Shown: positions 1-8,152, counted from the first letter of the stretch. The stretch: 18,194 nucleotides of DNA from Verrucomicrobiales bacterium (GCA_003452185.1 DMJJ01000155.1:1-18194); one strand, 5' to 3'. The notes: generated by a model not told the origin, from the sequence alone. Numbers and translations are program-made.

Positions 1-882
1 CTCTGTCTCAAGTCGGGCAACGCCTGCATCCTGCGCGGGGGCAAGGAGGCACTCCACTCCAACCAGCTCATCGCCCGCACGATGGTGGAGGCGGCGAGGA
101 GACGAGTTCCTGGCTTTCCCGAGCACGCGATCCAGGTGGTGCCGGTTCCGGACCGGGAGGCGATCCCGGCCCTTCTCTCCCTGACCCAGTATGTCGACCT
201 CTGCATGCCGCGGGGCGGGGAGGGCCTGATCCGTGCCGTGACCGAGTGCTCGAAGGTCCCGGTGATCAAACACTACAAAGGCGTGTGCCATGTCTTCGTC
301 GACCGGGAGGCGGACCTGGCCATGGCGGCGCGGGTCGCGGTGAATGCCAAGTGCCAGCGTCCCTCGACCTGCAACGCGATGGAGACCTTGCTGGTGGATC
401 GACCGGTGGCGGCGGGGTTTCTTCCCTCTCTGGTGCCGCTGCTGGCGGAACACCGCGTCGAGCTTCGGGCCGATGCCGAGGGGTTGCGGATTCTTCAGGC
501 GGGATCCCCCCCGGCGGGAGGTCTCACCTTGAAGCCGGCGTCGGAGGCCGACTATTCGACCGAGTATAACGACTACATCCTGAATGTGCGCGTGGTGGAC
601 GGGGTGGCGGAGGCGATTGACCACATCGCCCGCTACGGCTCGGCCCACTCGGACAGCATTGTCACCCGGAACGAGGCGACGGCCTCGAAGTTCCTGGCGG
701 AGGTCGACTCCGCGGCGGTGTACTGGAACGCCTCCACCCGCTTCACCGACGGGGCTGAGTTCGGCATGGGGGCTGAGATCGGGATCAGCACCGACAAGAT
801 CGGGGCCCGCGGGCCGATGGGCCTTGAGGAATTGACGACCTACAAATGGATCGTCCGCGGCGAGGGACAGATCCGCGGGTAG
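1..882 (+). CDS. proA: Gamma-glutamyl phosphate reductase (glutamate-5-semialdehyde dehydrogenase), C-terminal part
   Basis: ProA reduces gamma-glutamyl phosphate to glutamate-5-semialdehyde with NADPH, the second step of proline synthesis in the cytoplasm. The gene enters the window already open, and 293 residues are visible against about 420 for the family, so roughly the first third is missing. The visible part starts with the conserved stretch KSGNACILRGGKEA of the nucleotide-binding half. It then has PRGGEGLI, VIKHYKGVCHVFVD and the active-site region RPSTCNAMETLLVD, whose Cys is the expected catalytic thiol. Near the end come ADSAAVYWNASTRFTDG-like and GARGPMGLEELTTYKW-type segments that are diagnostic for ProA rather than for other aldehyde dehydrogenases. 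It ends with TAG at 880-882. The next gene starts 28 bases later on the same strand, so co-transcription is likely. Confidence 0.97.
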   Translation, partial: LCLKSGNACILRGGKEALHSNQLIARTMVEAARRRVPGFPEHAIQVVPVPDREAIPALLSLTQYVDLCMPRGGEGLIRAVTECSKVPVIKHYKGVCHVFVDREADLAMAARVAVNAKCQRPSTCNAMETLLVDRPVAAGFLPSLVPLLAEHRVELRADAEGLRILQAGSPPAGGLTLKPASEADYSTEYNDYILNVRVVDGVAEAIDHIARYGSAHSDSIVTRNEATASKFLAEVDSAAVYWNASTRFTDGAEFGMGAEIGISTDKIGARGPMGLEELTTYKWIVRGEGQIRG

Positions 883-910
883 CCGGGCGAGGCCTTTTCC
901 CACTTTCACC

Positions 911-2269
911 GTGAGTCCCGTCGAGAAACCGAATCCCGAGCCTGAAGCCGCGGTGCGCGCCGCCCGGTTCGTGGCCGACCGACTCCCCCCGGGCGGGCTG
1001 TTCAAGGACCAGGGCTGGAGGGTGGCCCCGGCGCCCTTTCCGCTCTCAGCCGACCTGGTGCGGGAGCTCGAGGGGCTCGGGAGGGTGTTGCTGCAGTTTT
1101 ACAAGGCGATCAACCTGCTGCACCGGCAGAGCCGGGCCGGGCGGCAGCCCGGGTGGGTCGCCCAGCTCTACGACCAGGGGAAGCCGGCCTCGCTCCTGGG
1201 GTGGCAGGAGCATCCGGCCTTCAAGAGCGAGCTTCCCCGGGTGATCCGGCCCGACCTGCTGCTGACGGAGGAGGGGTTTGCCATCACGGAGCTCGACAGC
1301 GTGCCGGGAGGCATCGGACTGACCGCCTGGCTGAACCAGACCTACTCCGCCCTCGCGCCCGACGCCGCATCGCGTCTGGTCGGGGGGGCGGAGGGGATGT
1401 TGCGCGGGTTTGCGAGGATCTTTGGCGATGCCCGGCAGGCGCACCTGATTGTTTCCGAGGAGAGCGCCTCCTATCGGCCCGAGATGGAGTGGATCGCTTC
1501 GCGGCTTCCAGGCGTGAGCGCTTCGGTCAGAGGGGCGGACTTCACGGGGTGGGGGGAGGGGGATGCGGTGTACCGGTTCTTCGAGTTGTTCGACCTCGCC
1601 AACATCCCGTGTGGTGAGCCGCTCGTGGCCGCGGCGGCAGAGCGGCGGGTTCGCCTGACCGCTCCTTTCAAGCCGTGCCTGGAGGAGAAGCTCTCGATGG
1701 CGCTTCTCTGGAACCGGAACCTCCGCGGGTTCTGGCGCCAGGAGCTGGGGGAGGGGTTCCTGCAGCGGTTGCAGCGCCGGATTCCCTATTCGTGGGTCGT
1801 CGATCCGACGCCCCTACCGCCGCACGGGGCCATCCCGGGGCTCGAGCTGACGGGTTGGGATCAGCTGAAGTCCCTGTCTCAGCGGGACCGGGATCTGATC
1901 CTGAAAGTCTCGGGCTACTCGGAGCGGGCCTGGGGGGCACGCGGCGTCTATCTGGGAAGCGATCTCTCCTCCGCAGAATGGAGCGTCGCAGTGGATGAGG
2001 CGATCGCCGGGTTTGATCGATCCCCGTACATCCTGCAGCGATACCAGAAGCCAAAGGTGGTCGATTTCGCCTACGTCGACCTGGAGGCGGGACGCCTGGT
2101 GCCGATGGCGTCACGGGTGCGGCTTTGCCCCTACTACTTCGTGGTGGGGGAAGGGGACGCCGCCCGGGCGGAGCTCGCCGGGGTGCTGGCGACCGCCTGT
2201 CCCGCGGACAAGAAGATCATCCACGGGATGCGGGACGCGGTGCTGGCTCCGTGCGCGCTGGGAGGCTGA
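911..2269 (+). CDS. Probable ATP-grasp-type enzyme of unknown substrate
   Basis: This is a 452-residue protein without signal peptide or membrane segment, so it is probably cytoplasmic. The start is a GTG at 911, 28 bases after proA; the Shine-Dalgarno match is weak, so the exact start is uncertain. I do not recognise a named orthologue. Two regions suggest the ATP-grasp fold. Around residues 329-350, the pattern LILKVSGYSERAWGARGVYL resembles the Lys-containing, Gly-rich nucleotide-binding strand-loop of the glutathionylspermidine-synthase and circularly permuted ATP-grasp group. It is followed near 372-378 by YILQRYQ, like the 'YVxQEY' strand after it. An acidic segment, ITELDSVPGGIG, sits at 125-136. 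Such enzymes form amide bonds from a carboxylate, an amine and ATP. The position next to proA may be chance or may hint at amino-acid chemistry. The family call is inference; substrate unknown. Confidence 0.55.
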   Translation: MSPVEKPNPEPEAAVRAARFVADRLPPGGLFKDQGWRVAPAPFPLSADLVRELEGLGRVLLQFYKAINLLHRQSRAGRQPGWVAQLYDQGKPASLLGWQEHPAFKSELPRVIRPDLLLTEEGFAITELDSVPGGIGLTAWLNQTYSALAPDAASRLVGGAEGMLRGFARIFGDARQAHLIVSEESASYRPEMEWIASRLPGVSASVRGADFTGWGEGDAVYRFFELFDLANIPCGEPLVAAAAERRVRLTAPFKPCLEEKLSMALLWNRNLRGFWRQELGEGFLQRLQRRIPYSWVVDPTPLPPHGAIPGLELTGWDQLKSLSQRDRDLILKVSGYSERAWGARGVYLGSDLSSAEWSVAVDEAIAGFDRSPYILQRYQKPKVVDFAYVDLEAGRLVPMASRVRLCPYYFVVGEGDAARAELAGVLATACPADKKIIHGMRDAVLAPCALGG

Positions 2270-2516
2270 GCCCCCCACGGGAGTGGTGCCCGGCACGGGA
2301 GGTGGCTCGGGCTCGGGTCAACTCGCGCTCTCCGCGTCACCGCGTTCCGAGAGCGGAGTCGGACGGGCATCGATAGCATGGGGAGATTCCACCCGTTGGC
2401 GTGAACGCTCCGGAGGGGAGGGGCCATTCTCAACCCCTTTGAACCGCCCCCGGGTCTCCTGGCACGGACCTCGGCCCTTGACATCCCGGGGGCCCTGGAG
2501 TGTTTCTAGGGGTCTC
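2270..2516. other. Intergenic stretch before the DUF1549/DUF1553 gene
   Basis: No open frame with a credible start was found in these 247 bases. A perfect TTGACA lies at 2478-2483, but no convincing -10 element follows at 16-18 bases (2501 onward reads TGTTTC), so I do not call a promoter. AGGGG at 2508-2512 is the likely ribosome binding site for the gene that starts at 2517, though only 4 bases from its ATG. The frame of the downstream gene stays open back to 1995, but that extension overlaps the previous gene and precedes a signal peptide, so it is not taken as coding. Confidence 0.5.
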
Positions 2517-5339
2517 ATGACGGGCTCCATGCGTTCCTCACGGGGTGTGGTCTTCCGGCGCGCAGCTTCACTCCACGCCGGCGGATGGGTGATCGCCTTG
2601 CTCATTTGGGCGGCGGGGACCTTTGCGGGGACCGGCGCCGAATCGGGAGGGGGTCTGCAGACGACGGAGGGATGGGCCTTCCGCCCCGTGGTTCGGCCCG
2701 AGGTGCCCGGGGGGAGTGCGGCCCGGGGGCGGAATCCCGTCGATCTCTTCGTGGAGGCGCGTCTTGCCGCACGCGGGCTAAAACCCAACCCCCCCGCCTC
2801 GCCACGCGAACTGGTGCGCCGCCTGTACTTCGACCTCATCGGACTTCCCCCGTCACCCGAGACGACCCGGAATTTCGAGCAGCATCACTCCCCGGCCGAC
2901 TGGGCCGCACTGGTCGACCGGTTGCTCAGCAGCCCGCAGTACGGGGAGCGCTGGGCGCGGCACTGGCTCGATGTGGTGCGATTCGCCCAGAGCAACGGCT
3001 ATGAGCGGGATGGTGAGAAGCCGTATGCCTGGCGGTACCGCGACTACGTGATCGGGGCCTTCAACCAGGACAAGCCGTACAACCGATTTGTGCGGGAGCA
3101 GATCGCGGGGGACGAGATCGCGGCCTCCATGTTCGCCTCCGGGGTCGAGGGGGCGACCAACGGCTGGCCCGAGGCGATCACGGCGACCGGTTTTCTCAGG
3201 CTTGGGGTCATGGACGACGAGCCCGACGACAAGCTCCAGGCCACCTTCGATGCGCTGGATGACATCGTCTCGACGACCGGCTCGGCCTTCCTGGGGCTGA
3301 CACTCGGGTGTGCCCGGTGCCACGACCACAAATTCGATCCGATCCCTCAGAAGGACTACTATTCCCTGCTCGCCTTCTTCCGCGGGCTGCGCCTTTCCAC
3401 CCAGGCCGCAGCGACACTCGACTCGGACACCCTGGCGCCGCTGGCCCCGCCCGACGAGGTGGCCCGATGGCAGGAGGGGCACCAGCGGGGGATTGCGGCG
3501 TTGGAGGCGAAGCTGGCCGGGACCCGGGAGGAGTCGGCCCGCAAGGGGGTTGAGACGGAGTTGGCCCGGCTCAAGGGGGAGGCTCTCCCGTTTCCCATGG
3601 CCCTGGCGGCCCGGGAGGTCGGCGGCGAGCCCCCGGCGGTTCATGTCCTGTCGCGCGGCAACCCGCGGTCGCCGGGCATCGAGGTGAGGCCGGCGTTCCC
3701 CGGCGTGCTGGGCGGCGGCGAGCCGTCGATCCCCTCCCGCGGGACCAACGGATCCACCAGCGGCCGACGCCGCGCGTTGGCGAACTGGGTGGCGGGGGCA
3801 TCGAACCCGCTGACCGCGCGGGTGCTTGTGAACCGGGTTTGGCACGAGCACTTTGGTCGCGGGATCGTCAGGACGACGACCGACTTCGGCCGCGCTGGCG
3901 CGAGGGCCTCGCATCCCGAGCTCCTCGACTGGCTGGCGAGCGAATTCGTCGAAGGGGGATGGTCGATCAAGGCACTCCACCGGATGATCCTCACCTCCGA
4001 GACCTGGAAACGTTCCTCCCACACGGGGAACGAGGCGGCCCGAGCCGCCGATCCCGGCAACGAGCTCCTCTGGCGGCAGAACCTGCGCCGCCTGGATGCG
4101 GAGTCCTTGCGGGACTCGATCCTGGCGATCAGCGGCAACCTGAACCTGGCCCCCGGGGGGAGGGGCTTCTTCCCCCATTTGAGCGGCGAGGTGCTGGCCG
4201 GCGGCTCCCGGCCTGGCACGGACTGGGAGGTTTCCTCCTTCCCCGAGGAGTGTCGCCGGAGCGTGTACACCTACGTGCGACGGACCTCGATGGTTCCGAT
4301 GATGGAGGTGTTTGACTACAGCAACCTCTCCTCCCCCCTGGGGGAACGCCCTGTGACGACGGTGGCGCCGCAGGCGCTGCTCTTCCTCAACGACGCGTTT
4401 GTGCAGCGGGAGAGCGGCATCTTCGCCGCCCGGCTGACGGGAGACCTGGAGGAGGGAGGAAGGGTGCGCGCCCCGGCTCCGGGGCTCGCCGGGAGGCTTG
4501 GGCGCAAGGGGGGGCGCGAGGAGCTGATTCGCCGGGGGTGGGTGCTGGCCACAGGGCGTGCCCCCTCGCCTCGGGAGACCGGAGTGGCGGTTCAGTTCCT
4601 GGAACGTCAGATTGAGCGGTTCCGTCAGGCGGCCTCCCGGGAGAGCTTCCGCCCGGATGTGCCAGACACCCTCTCCACCCCGTTCTTCTCCAGGCTCCCC
4701 CCGGAACAGTTCCTGGTGGGCCCCTCGCAGGGGTGGAGCTACGCCCGGGGGAGGTGGCCCCGGGAGTACGAGGGAAACAAGAACATGGAGCCGGGGCGCG
4801 GGCCGTTTGCCCTGCGGGAGAGCGAGCCGTTTCTCGACGGTCGAGTTGAATGCCTGCTGGAACCCGAGCCGGCATGCGACCGGTTCTCACTCCTGCTCCG
4901 GACCGAATCGGTCGAGGGGGTCGACCTGGGCTACGAGCTGGCTCTCGACCCAAAGTCGGGAGCGTGCGAATTGATCCGGCGCGCGGGGGCGGAGACATCC
5001 GAGGTGCTCGGATCGGTCCGGCATCCGGTCCCTGCGGGGACCCCGTTCCCGGTGCGGGTGGAGCTCGCGGGGGCACGGATCCGGGCCTGGGTTGGAACGG
5101 TCGAGGGGGCGGGACCGGTGCTCGACGTGGTGGACCCGGCACCCCGGCTGAAGCCGGGACGGGTCGGGGTTCGCGCCTGGGGAGCGGGGCTCCATGTTGA
5201 CTCGCTGCACGCGGTTTCCCCCGATGCCCGCGAGCTGATCCCGGTGATGCGACGGGATGACGACGCCCTGGCGCGGGCGGCCCTGGAGAGCTTCTGCCTG
5301 ATGCTGCTCAACCTGAACGAGCTCGCCTACGTCGACTAG
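2517..5339 (+). CDS. Secreted DUF1549/DUF1553 (PSCyt2-PSD1) domain protein with C-terminal insert
   Basis: This 940-residue exported protein belongs to the Planctomycetes/Verrucomicrobia 'PSD1' family, whose biochemical role is not established. A signal peptide with hydrophobic core about 22-38 (GGWVIALLIWAAGTFAG) supports the start at 2517; ATG at 2529 is the alternative. DUF1549 spans about 73-292. It includes RRLYFDLIGLPPSP, YGERWARHWLDVVRFAQSNG and the cytochrome-like CARCH at 265-269 within TLGCARCHDHKFDPIP. After a charged linker (about 315-355), DUF1553 begins near 415 with NPLTARVLVNRVWHEHFGRGIV. The C-terminal helical part (LIRRGWVLATGRAPSP, then ALESFCLMLLNLNELAYVD at the very end) is split by an insert of about 170 residues (740-910) that looks beta-rich, like a LamG or 3-keto-disaccharide-hydrolase jelly roll. 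The usual N-terminal PSCyt1 domain is absent. The DUF1501 gene that normally follows is also missing. Confidence 0.93.
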   Translation: MTGSMRSSRGVVFRRAASLHAGGWVIALLIWAAGTFAGTGAESGGGLQTTEGWAFRPVVRPEVPGGSAARGRNPVDLFVEARLAARGLKPNPPASPRELVRRLYFDLIGLPPSPETTRNFEQHHSPADWAALVDRLLSSPQYGERWARHWLDVVRFAQSNGYERDGEKPYAWRYRDYVIGAFNQDKPYNRFVREQIAGDEIAASMFASGVEGATNGWPEAITATGFLRLGVMDDEPDDKLQATFDALDDIVSTTGSAFLGLTLGCARCHDHKFDPIPQKDYYSLLAFFRGLRLSTQAAATLDSDTLAPLAPPDEVARWQEGHQRGIAALEAKLAGTREESARKGVETELARLKGEALPFPMALAAREVGGEPPAVHVLSRGNPRSPGIEVRPAFPGVLGGGEPSIPSRGTNGSTSGRRRALANWVAGASNPLTARVLVNRVWHEHFGRGIVRTTTDFGRAGARASHPELLDWLASEFVEGGWSIKALHRMILTSETWKRSSHTGNEAARAADPGNELLWRQNLRRLDAESLRDSILAISGNLNLAPGGRGFFPHLSGEVLAGGSRPGTDWEVSSFPEECRRSVYTYVRRTSMVPMMEVFDYSNLSSPLGERPVTTVAPQALLFLNDAFVQRESGIFAARLTGDLEEGGRVRAPAPGLAGRLGRKGGREELIRRGWVLATGRAPSPRETGVAVQFLERQIERFRQAASRESFRPDVPDTLSTPFFSRLPPEQFLVGPSQGWSYARGRWPREYEGNKNMEPGRGPFALRESEPFLDGRVECLLEPEPACDRFSLLLRTESVEGVDLGYELALDPKSGACELIRRAGAETSEVLGSVRHPVPAGTPFPVRVELAGARIRAWVGTVEGAGPVLDVVDPAPRLKPGRVGVRAWGAGLHVDSLHAVSPDARELIPVMRRDDDALARAALESFCLMLLNLNELAYVD

Positions 5340-5369
5340 GCGAGGGGGGTGGAGCTGGCGAAAACGGAT

Positions 5370-5401
5370 CCGCGGCGGAAGAGTTTCCTCCTCCGCCGCG
5401 G
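5370..5401. terminator. Strong hairpin between convergent genes, possible terminator
   Basis: CCGCGGCGGA (5370-5379) and TCCGCCGCGG (5392-5401) form a perfect 10-bp stem with a 12-base loop, 30 bases after the stop of the DUF1553 gene. On the plus strand no U-run follows. On the minus strand the stem is followed by ATCCGTTTTCG, a modest U-run, which could terminate readthrough from the convergent signal peptidase gene 140 bases away. The hairpin is seen directly; termination is inference. Confidence 0.45.
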
Positions 5402-5540
5402 GGCTGTTGGGGCCATCAAGTATTGTCAGGGCCTGAGATCCGACGTGTCTTTGGGAGAGGGCCGCGTCCGGCACCGCCTTCCCGTTTCGCGGGGCATGCC
5501 CGCACCCGCCATGGCCTGCGGAGGCGGGCGCTGCCCGGTG

Positions 5541-6203
5541 TTACAGGGAGACGACCCCGACGAGATTCTCGCGGTGGATCGGGCCGTAGAAGCGACTGTC
5601 CTCGCTCTCCGACCGGTTGTCGCCCATGACAAAGTATTCCTTCTCCCCGAGAATCACCGCGTGCGAGAGCGTATGCCCAGGCATGGTGTGGGTGTTCGGT
5701 GCCAGATAGGGCTCCGAGAGCGGCCACTCGTTGACGAACAGGGTGCCGTTGCGGAGCTCGATGCGATCGCCCGGGAGCCCGATGATCCGCTTGATCGCCA
5801 TGTCGGTGTGGCCGGGATCGCGGATCACCACCAGCTCGCCGCGGTTCGGCTCGCGGAAGAGATAGGCGATGCGGTTCAGGAGGTATTGATCCCCGTCGCG
5901 GAGGGTCGGGGTCATGCTTCGGCCGCGGATGACAACAGTGCAAACCATATAACGACTCGCGAGGTAATAGCTGGCTACGCAACAAATGAACAAACCGAGG
6001 AGGACGGGGAGGCGCTGGCGGAGATCATCCGCGAAGGCGGTCCAGAACAGGTTCCGCTTCGGCGTGACCATGCCCGGCGCGGCCGCGGGCGAGGGGGTCA
6101 TCCCGTGAGCCGCCGGGGGAGGGGTTTCGGCGCCGTTCATCCGGAGGCTAAGATCTGATCCGTTGATCAGCCTCTCGTGTCGATTGTCGTTGTTCAGATT
6201 CAT
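5541..6203 (-). CDS. lepB: Signal peptidase I
   Basis: This 220-residue inner-membrane serine protease removes signal peptides from exported proteins. The start at 6203 (ATG) is preceded by AGGA at a good distance; the frame is open further upstream but has no supporting features there. A polar Pro/Ala-rich N-terminus of about 60 residues is followed by one membrane segment at 66-88 (PVLLGLFICCVASYYLASRY). The catalytic Ser is S96 in VIRGRSMTPTLRDGD (box B). The general base is K138 in DMAIKRIIGLPGD (box D). Box E is GDNRSESEDSRFYGPI near 195-209. All key residues are present. With a single membrane anchor it is close to the minimal form of the family. It is divergently transcribed from the response-regulator gene, and its C-terminus faces the DUF1553 gene. 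Confidence 0.95.
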   Translation of the reverse strand: MNLNNDNRHERLINGSDLSLRMNGAETPPPAAHGMTPSPAAAPGMVTPKRNLFWTAFADDLRQRLPVLLGLFICCVASYYLASRYMVCTVVIRGRSMTPTLRDGDQYLLNRIAYLFREPNRGELVVIRDPGHTDMAIKRIIGLPGDRIELRNGTLFVNEWPLSEPYLAPNTHTMPGHTLSHAVILGEKEYFVMGDNRSESEDSRFYGPIHRENLVGVVSL

Positions 6204-6428
6204 CTTCGATTCCTGTGTGTTGCTCTCGTGAACACCTTGCCTCGTTCCCGGTTTCGCAACAATTGGAGCCCCTACGTCGATGGGGGCCGGGGAAACTACG
6301 GAGTGGGAACTGGTGGAGTCGCAGTCCTGTGGGAGGGGTTTTGGCGTCCCGCCAAGTCTCTGTAAATCAACGTTCTCGGTTGTGATTTCTAGCTGGCGAT
6401 TTTTGTCGTTTCCCGGGAGGCTTGCCCC
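6204..6428. promoter_or_regulatory. Divergent promoter region between lepB and the response regulator
   Basis: This 225-base intergenic region must carry the promoters of both flanking genes. A perfect inverted repeat, TTGGCG-TCC-CGCCAA, lies at 6341-6355, 74 bases before the regulator ATG. It could be an operator or an RNA hairpin. The part from 6350 to 6410 is less GC-rich than the surroundings, with TGTAAA at 6361-6366 as a poor -10 candidate. GGGAGG at 6414-6419 is the ribosome binding site of the regulator gene. I found no sigma-54 -24/-12 element here. Confidence 0.5.
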
Positions 6429-7892
6429 ATGTCGACCAGCGCCCCCCTTTCCGGACTGAGCATTCTCATTTTGGAGGATGACCCGGCGGTGATGCGCCAC
6501 TGCCGGGGCCAGCTGGACCGGTTGGGGCTCGAGACCACGGGGGTGTCGGTGGTTGCGGATGCCCGGATGGCGCTGGGGGAGCAGGCGTTCGACTTTGTTC
6601 TCCTCGACGTGAATCTGCCCGACGGCTCAGGACTCGACTTGCTGCGGGAGGGAAAAATTCCTGCCTCCACCGGGGCGGTGGTCATGACAGCCCAGGGCGG
6701 GGTGGCGGGGGCTGTGGAGGCCATGCGGCTGGGGGCTCTCGATTACCTCGCCAAGCCATTCGACCCGGGGGAGCTGGGGCTGGTGCTCGGTCGGGCGCGC
6801 CGGGCGCAGCAGACCGCGAGGGTGGAGGAGCATCGGGAGGAGGAGGCCGACCACGTCAGCGACCACTTCTTCTTTGGCGAAGCCCTCGGTCCGATGAAGA
6901 TCCAGATCGAACGGATCCTGGAGGCCGATCGGCGGCTGGAGCGGGCCCTGCCGCCCGTGCTGATCGAGGGGCCGACGGGGAGCGGCAAGACGACCATCGC
7001 CCGCTGGGTGCATCACCACGGGCCTCGGGCCCGCCAGCCGTTGGTGGAGGCCAACTGCGCTGCGTTGCCGGAGACCCTCGCGGAGGCCGAGCTTTTCGGC
7101 CATGAAAAGGGGGCGTTCACCGATGCCCGCTCCGCCCGGATGGGCTTGTTCGAGGCGGCCGACGGCGGGACGCTCTTCCTGGACGAACTGCCAAGTCTCT
7201 CCCTGCCGCTTCAGGCCAAGGTGCTCAAGGTGATCGAGGATCAGAAGCTCCGTCGGCTCGGGGGAAACCGCGAGGTCAGGATCGACGTCCGGATCGTCGC
7301 CGCCACGAACCTCGACCTGAAAGAGGCGGTGACCCGGGGGGCTTTCCGCGAGGACCTCTATCATCGGTTGGACCTCTACCGGGTTGCCATCCCTCCGCTC
7401 AAGGATCGTGGGGAGGACATCCTTCGCCTCGCGGAGGTCTTGGTCGGGCGGCTCTGCAAGCGCTATCGGCTCCCAAAGCGGTCGATCACGCCGGCCGGGC
7501 GGGCCCGCCTCCTTGCCCATGGCTGGCCCGGCAATGTGCGCGAGCTCTCCCACGAGCTGGAGCGGGCGATCGTGTTCGAGGGAAGCGAGGAGCTCAGTTT
7601 CCCGGCCCTCAACGTGCCGGCCGGGGCGGCTGCCGCCCCCACGGGTGGGGGTGCCCTGGTGGCCGGAGGGGCGGGGACCGGCGACTGGCTGGCCCCCGGA
7701 TGGTGTTTCCCGGAGTCAGGCTTCTCGCTGGAGGAGGCGACAAATCGACTGGTGCGGAAGGCGCTCCAGCAGGCCGGGGAGAACGTCTCCGGCGCGGCAC
7801 GCCTCCTCGGCGTCTCCCGGGATCTGGTCCGGTATCGGCTCGGCCTCAAGGCCCCGAAGGGGGAGACCCCGGCGGACGGCGCGGCCTCCTAG
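6429..7892 (+). CDS. Sigma-54-dependent response regulator (NtrC family)
   Basis: This 487-residue cytoplasmic transcription activator remodels RNA polymerase holding sigma-54, using ATP, after phosphorylation by a sensor kinase. The receiver domain spans about 10-125, with acidic pocket E16/D17, phospho-acceptor D60 (LLLDVNLPDGSG), T87 and K109. The AAA+ domain spans about 148-385. It has Walker A GPTGSGKTT at 181-189, the sigma-54-contact loop as GAFTDA at 228-233 (consensus GAFTGA), Walker B GGTLFLDE at 246-253, FREDLYHRL at 306-314 and WPGN at 366-369. A Gly/Ala-rich linker (398-418) leads to a Fis-type helix-turn-helix at about 452-472 (NVSGAARLLGVSRDLVRYRL). The start at 6429 has GGGAGG ten bases upstream. 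Its likely target is the sigma-54 promoter at 8177, and a likely partner is the kinase at 10112. PrsR-type and AtoC/ZraR-type regulators share this architecture, so no gene symbol is given. Confidence 0.96.
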   Translation: MSTSAPLSGLSILILEDDPAVMRHCRGQLDRLGLETTGVSVVADARMALGEQAFDFVLLDVNLPDGSGLDLLREGKIPASTGAVVMTAQGGVAGAVEAMRLGALDYLAKPFDPGELGLVLGRARRAQQTARVEEHREEEADHVSDHFFFGEALGPMKIQIERILEADRRLERALPPVLIEGPTGSGKTTIARWVHHHGPRARQPLVEANCAALPETLAEAELFGHEKGAFTDARSARMGLFEAADGGTLFLDELPSLSLPLQAKVLKVIEDQKLRRLGGNREVRIDVRIVAATNLDLKEAVTRGAFREDLYHRLDLYRVAIPPLKDRGEDILRLAEVLVGRLCKRYRLPKRSITPAGRARLLAHGWPGNVRELSHELERAIVFEGSEELSFPALNVPAGAAAAPTGGGALVAGGAGTGDWLAPGWCFPESGFSLEEATNRLVRKALQQAGENVSGAARLLGVSRDLVRYRLGLKAPKGETPADGAAS

Positions 7893-8071
7893 CCACGAGC
7901 GACGCGCTGCGTTCAGGGGGGGAGGGAGCCCCGGAAGCCCCTTCGACGAAACCGTGCCGGGCACGCAACCGGCCCTGGAGACCGGGGCGGGTATGCCACT
8001 TGGGCCTCTTGGCCCGGTTTCCCCTGGGGCCAGGCCCCCGAAGGGTGATGGGGAGGGAGGCGATCGCGTTT

Positions 8072-8104
8072 GGACGATGCTCCGGGCCTCGGGGAGGGTC
8101 GTCC
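8072..8104. promoter_or_regulatory. Dyad upstream of sigma-54 promoter, candidate activator site
   Basis: GGACGA (8072-8077) and TCGTCC (8099-8104) are perfect inverted halves, with nested CTCC/GGAG inside. The centre lies about 115 bases before the predicted transcription start. NtrC-family activators usually bind dyads some 80-150 bases upstream of sigma-54 promoters. Position fits; identity as a binding site is inference. Confidence 0.3.
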
Positions 8105-8110
8105 TATCTG

Positions 8111-8152
8111 CCGGGGATTGAACGGCTTGTCGTGGTCCGGGTTTTGGAACGG
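8111..8152 (+). repeat. Imperfect direct repeat CCGGG-N-TTG(G)AACGG
   Basis: CCGGGGATTGAACGG at 8111-8125 recurs as CCGGGTTTTGGAACGG at 8137-8152, about 26 bases apart, just upstream of the -24 element. Tandem activator sites are one explanation; two short GC-rich matches arising by chance are another. Confidence 0.3.

Noticed and set aside
2460..2483. Second sigma-54 promoter starting TGGCACG
   Set aside because: The TTG follows 18 bases after the start of the -24 element instead of 11.
2478..2508. Sigma-70 promoter with perfect TTGACA
   Set aside because: No acceptable -10 element at the right distance.
1995..2516. N-terminal extension of the DUF1549/DUF1553 frame
   Set aside because: It overlaps the previous gene for 275 bases and would bury the signal peptide that begins just after 2517.
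2853..4178. Minus-strand open frame of 441 codons opposite the DUF1549/DUF1553 gene
   Set aside because: Antisense shadow; the plus strand carries well-conserved domains throughout.
5349..6158. Plus-strand open frame of 269 codons across lepB
   Set aside because: Antisense to signal peptidase I, which has all catalytic residues; only its first 20 codons are discussed as a possible remnant.
6177..6365. Small plus-strand frame in the divergent intergenic region
   Set aside because: No ribosome binding site, and the Gly-rich translation lacks recognisable features; the region is better explained as promoters.
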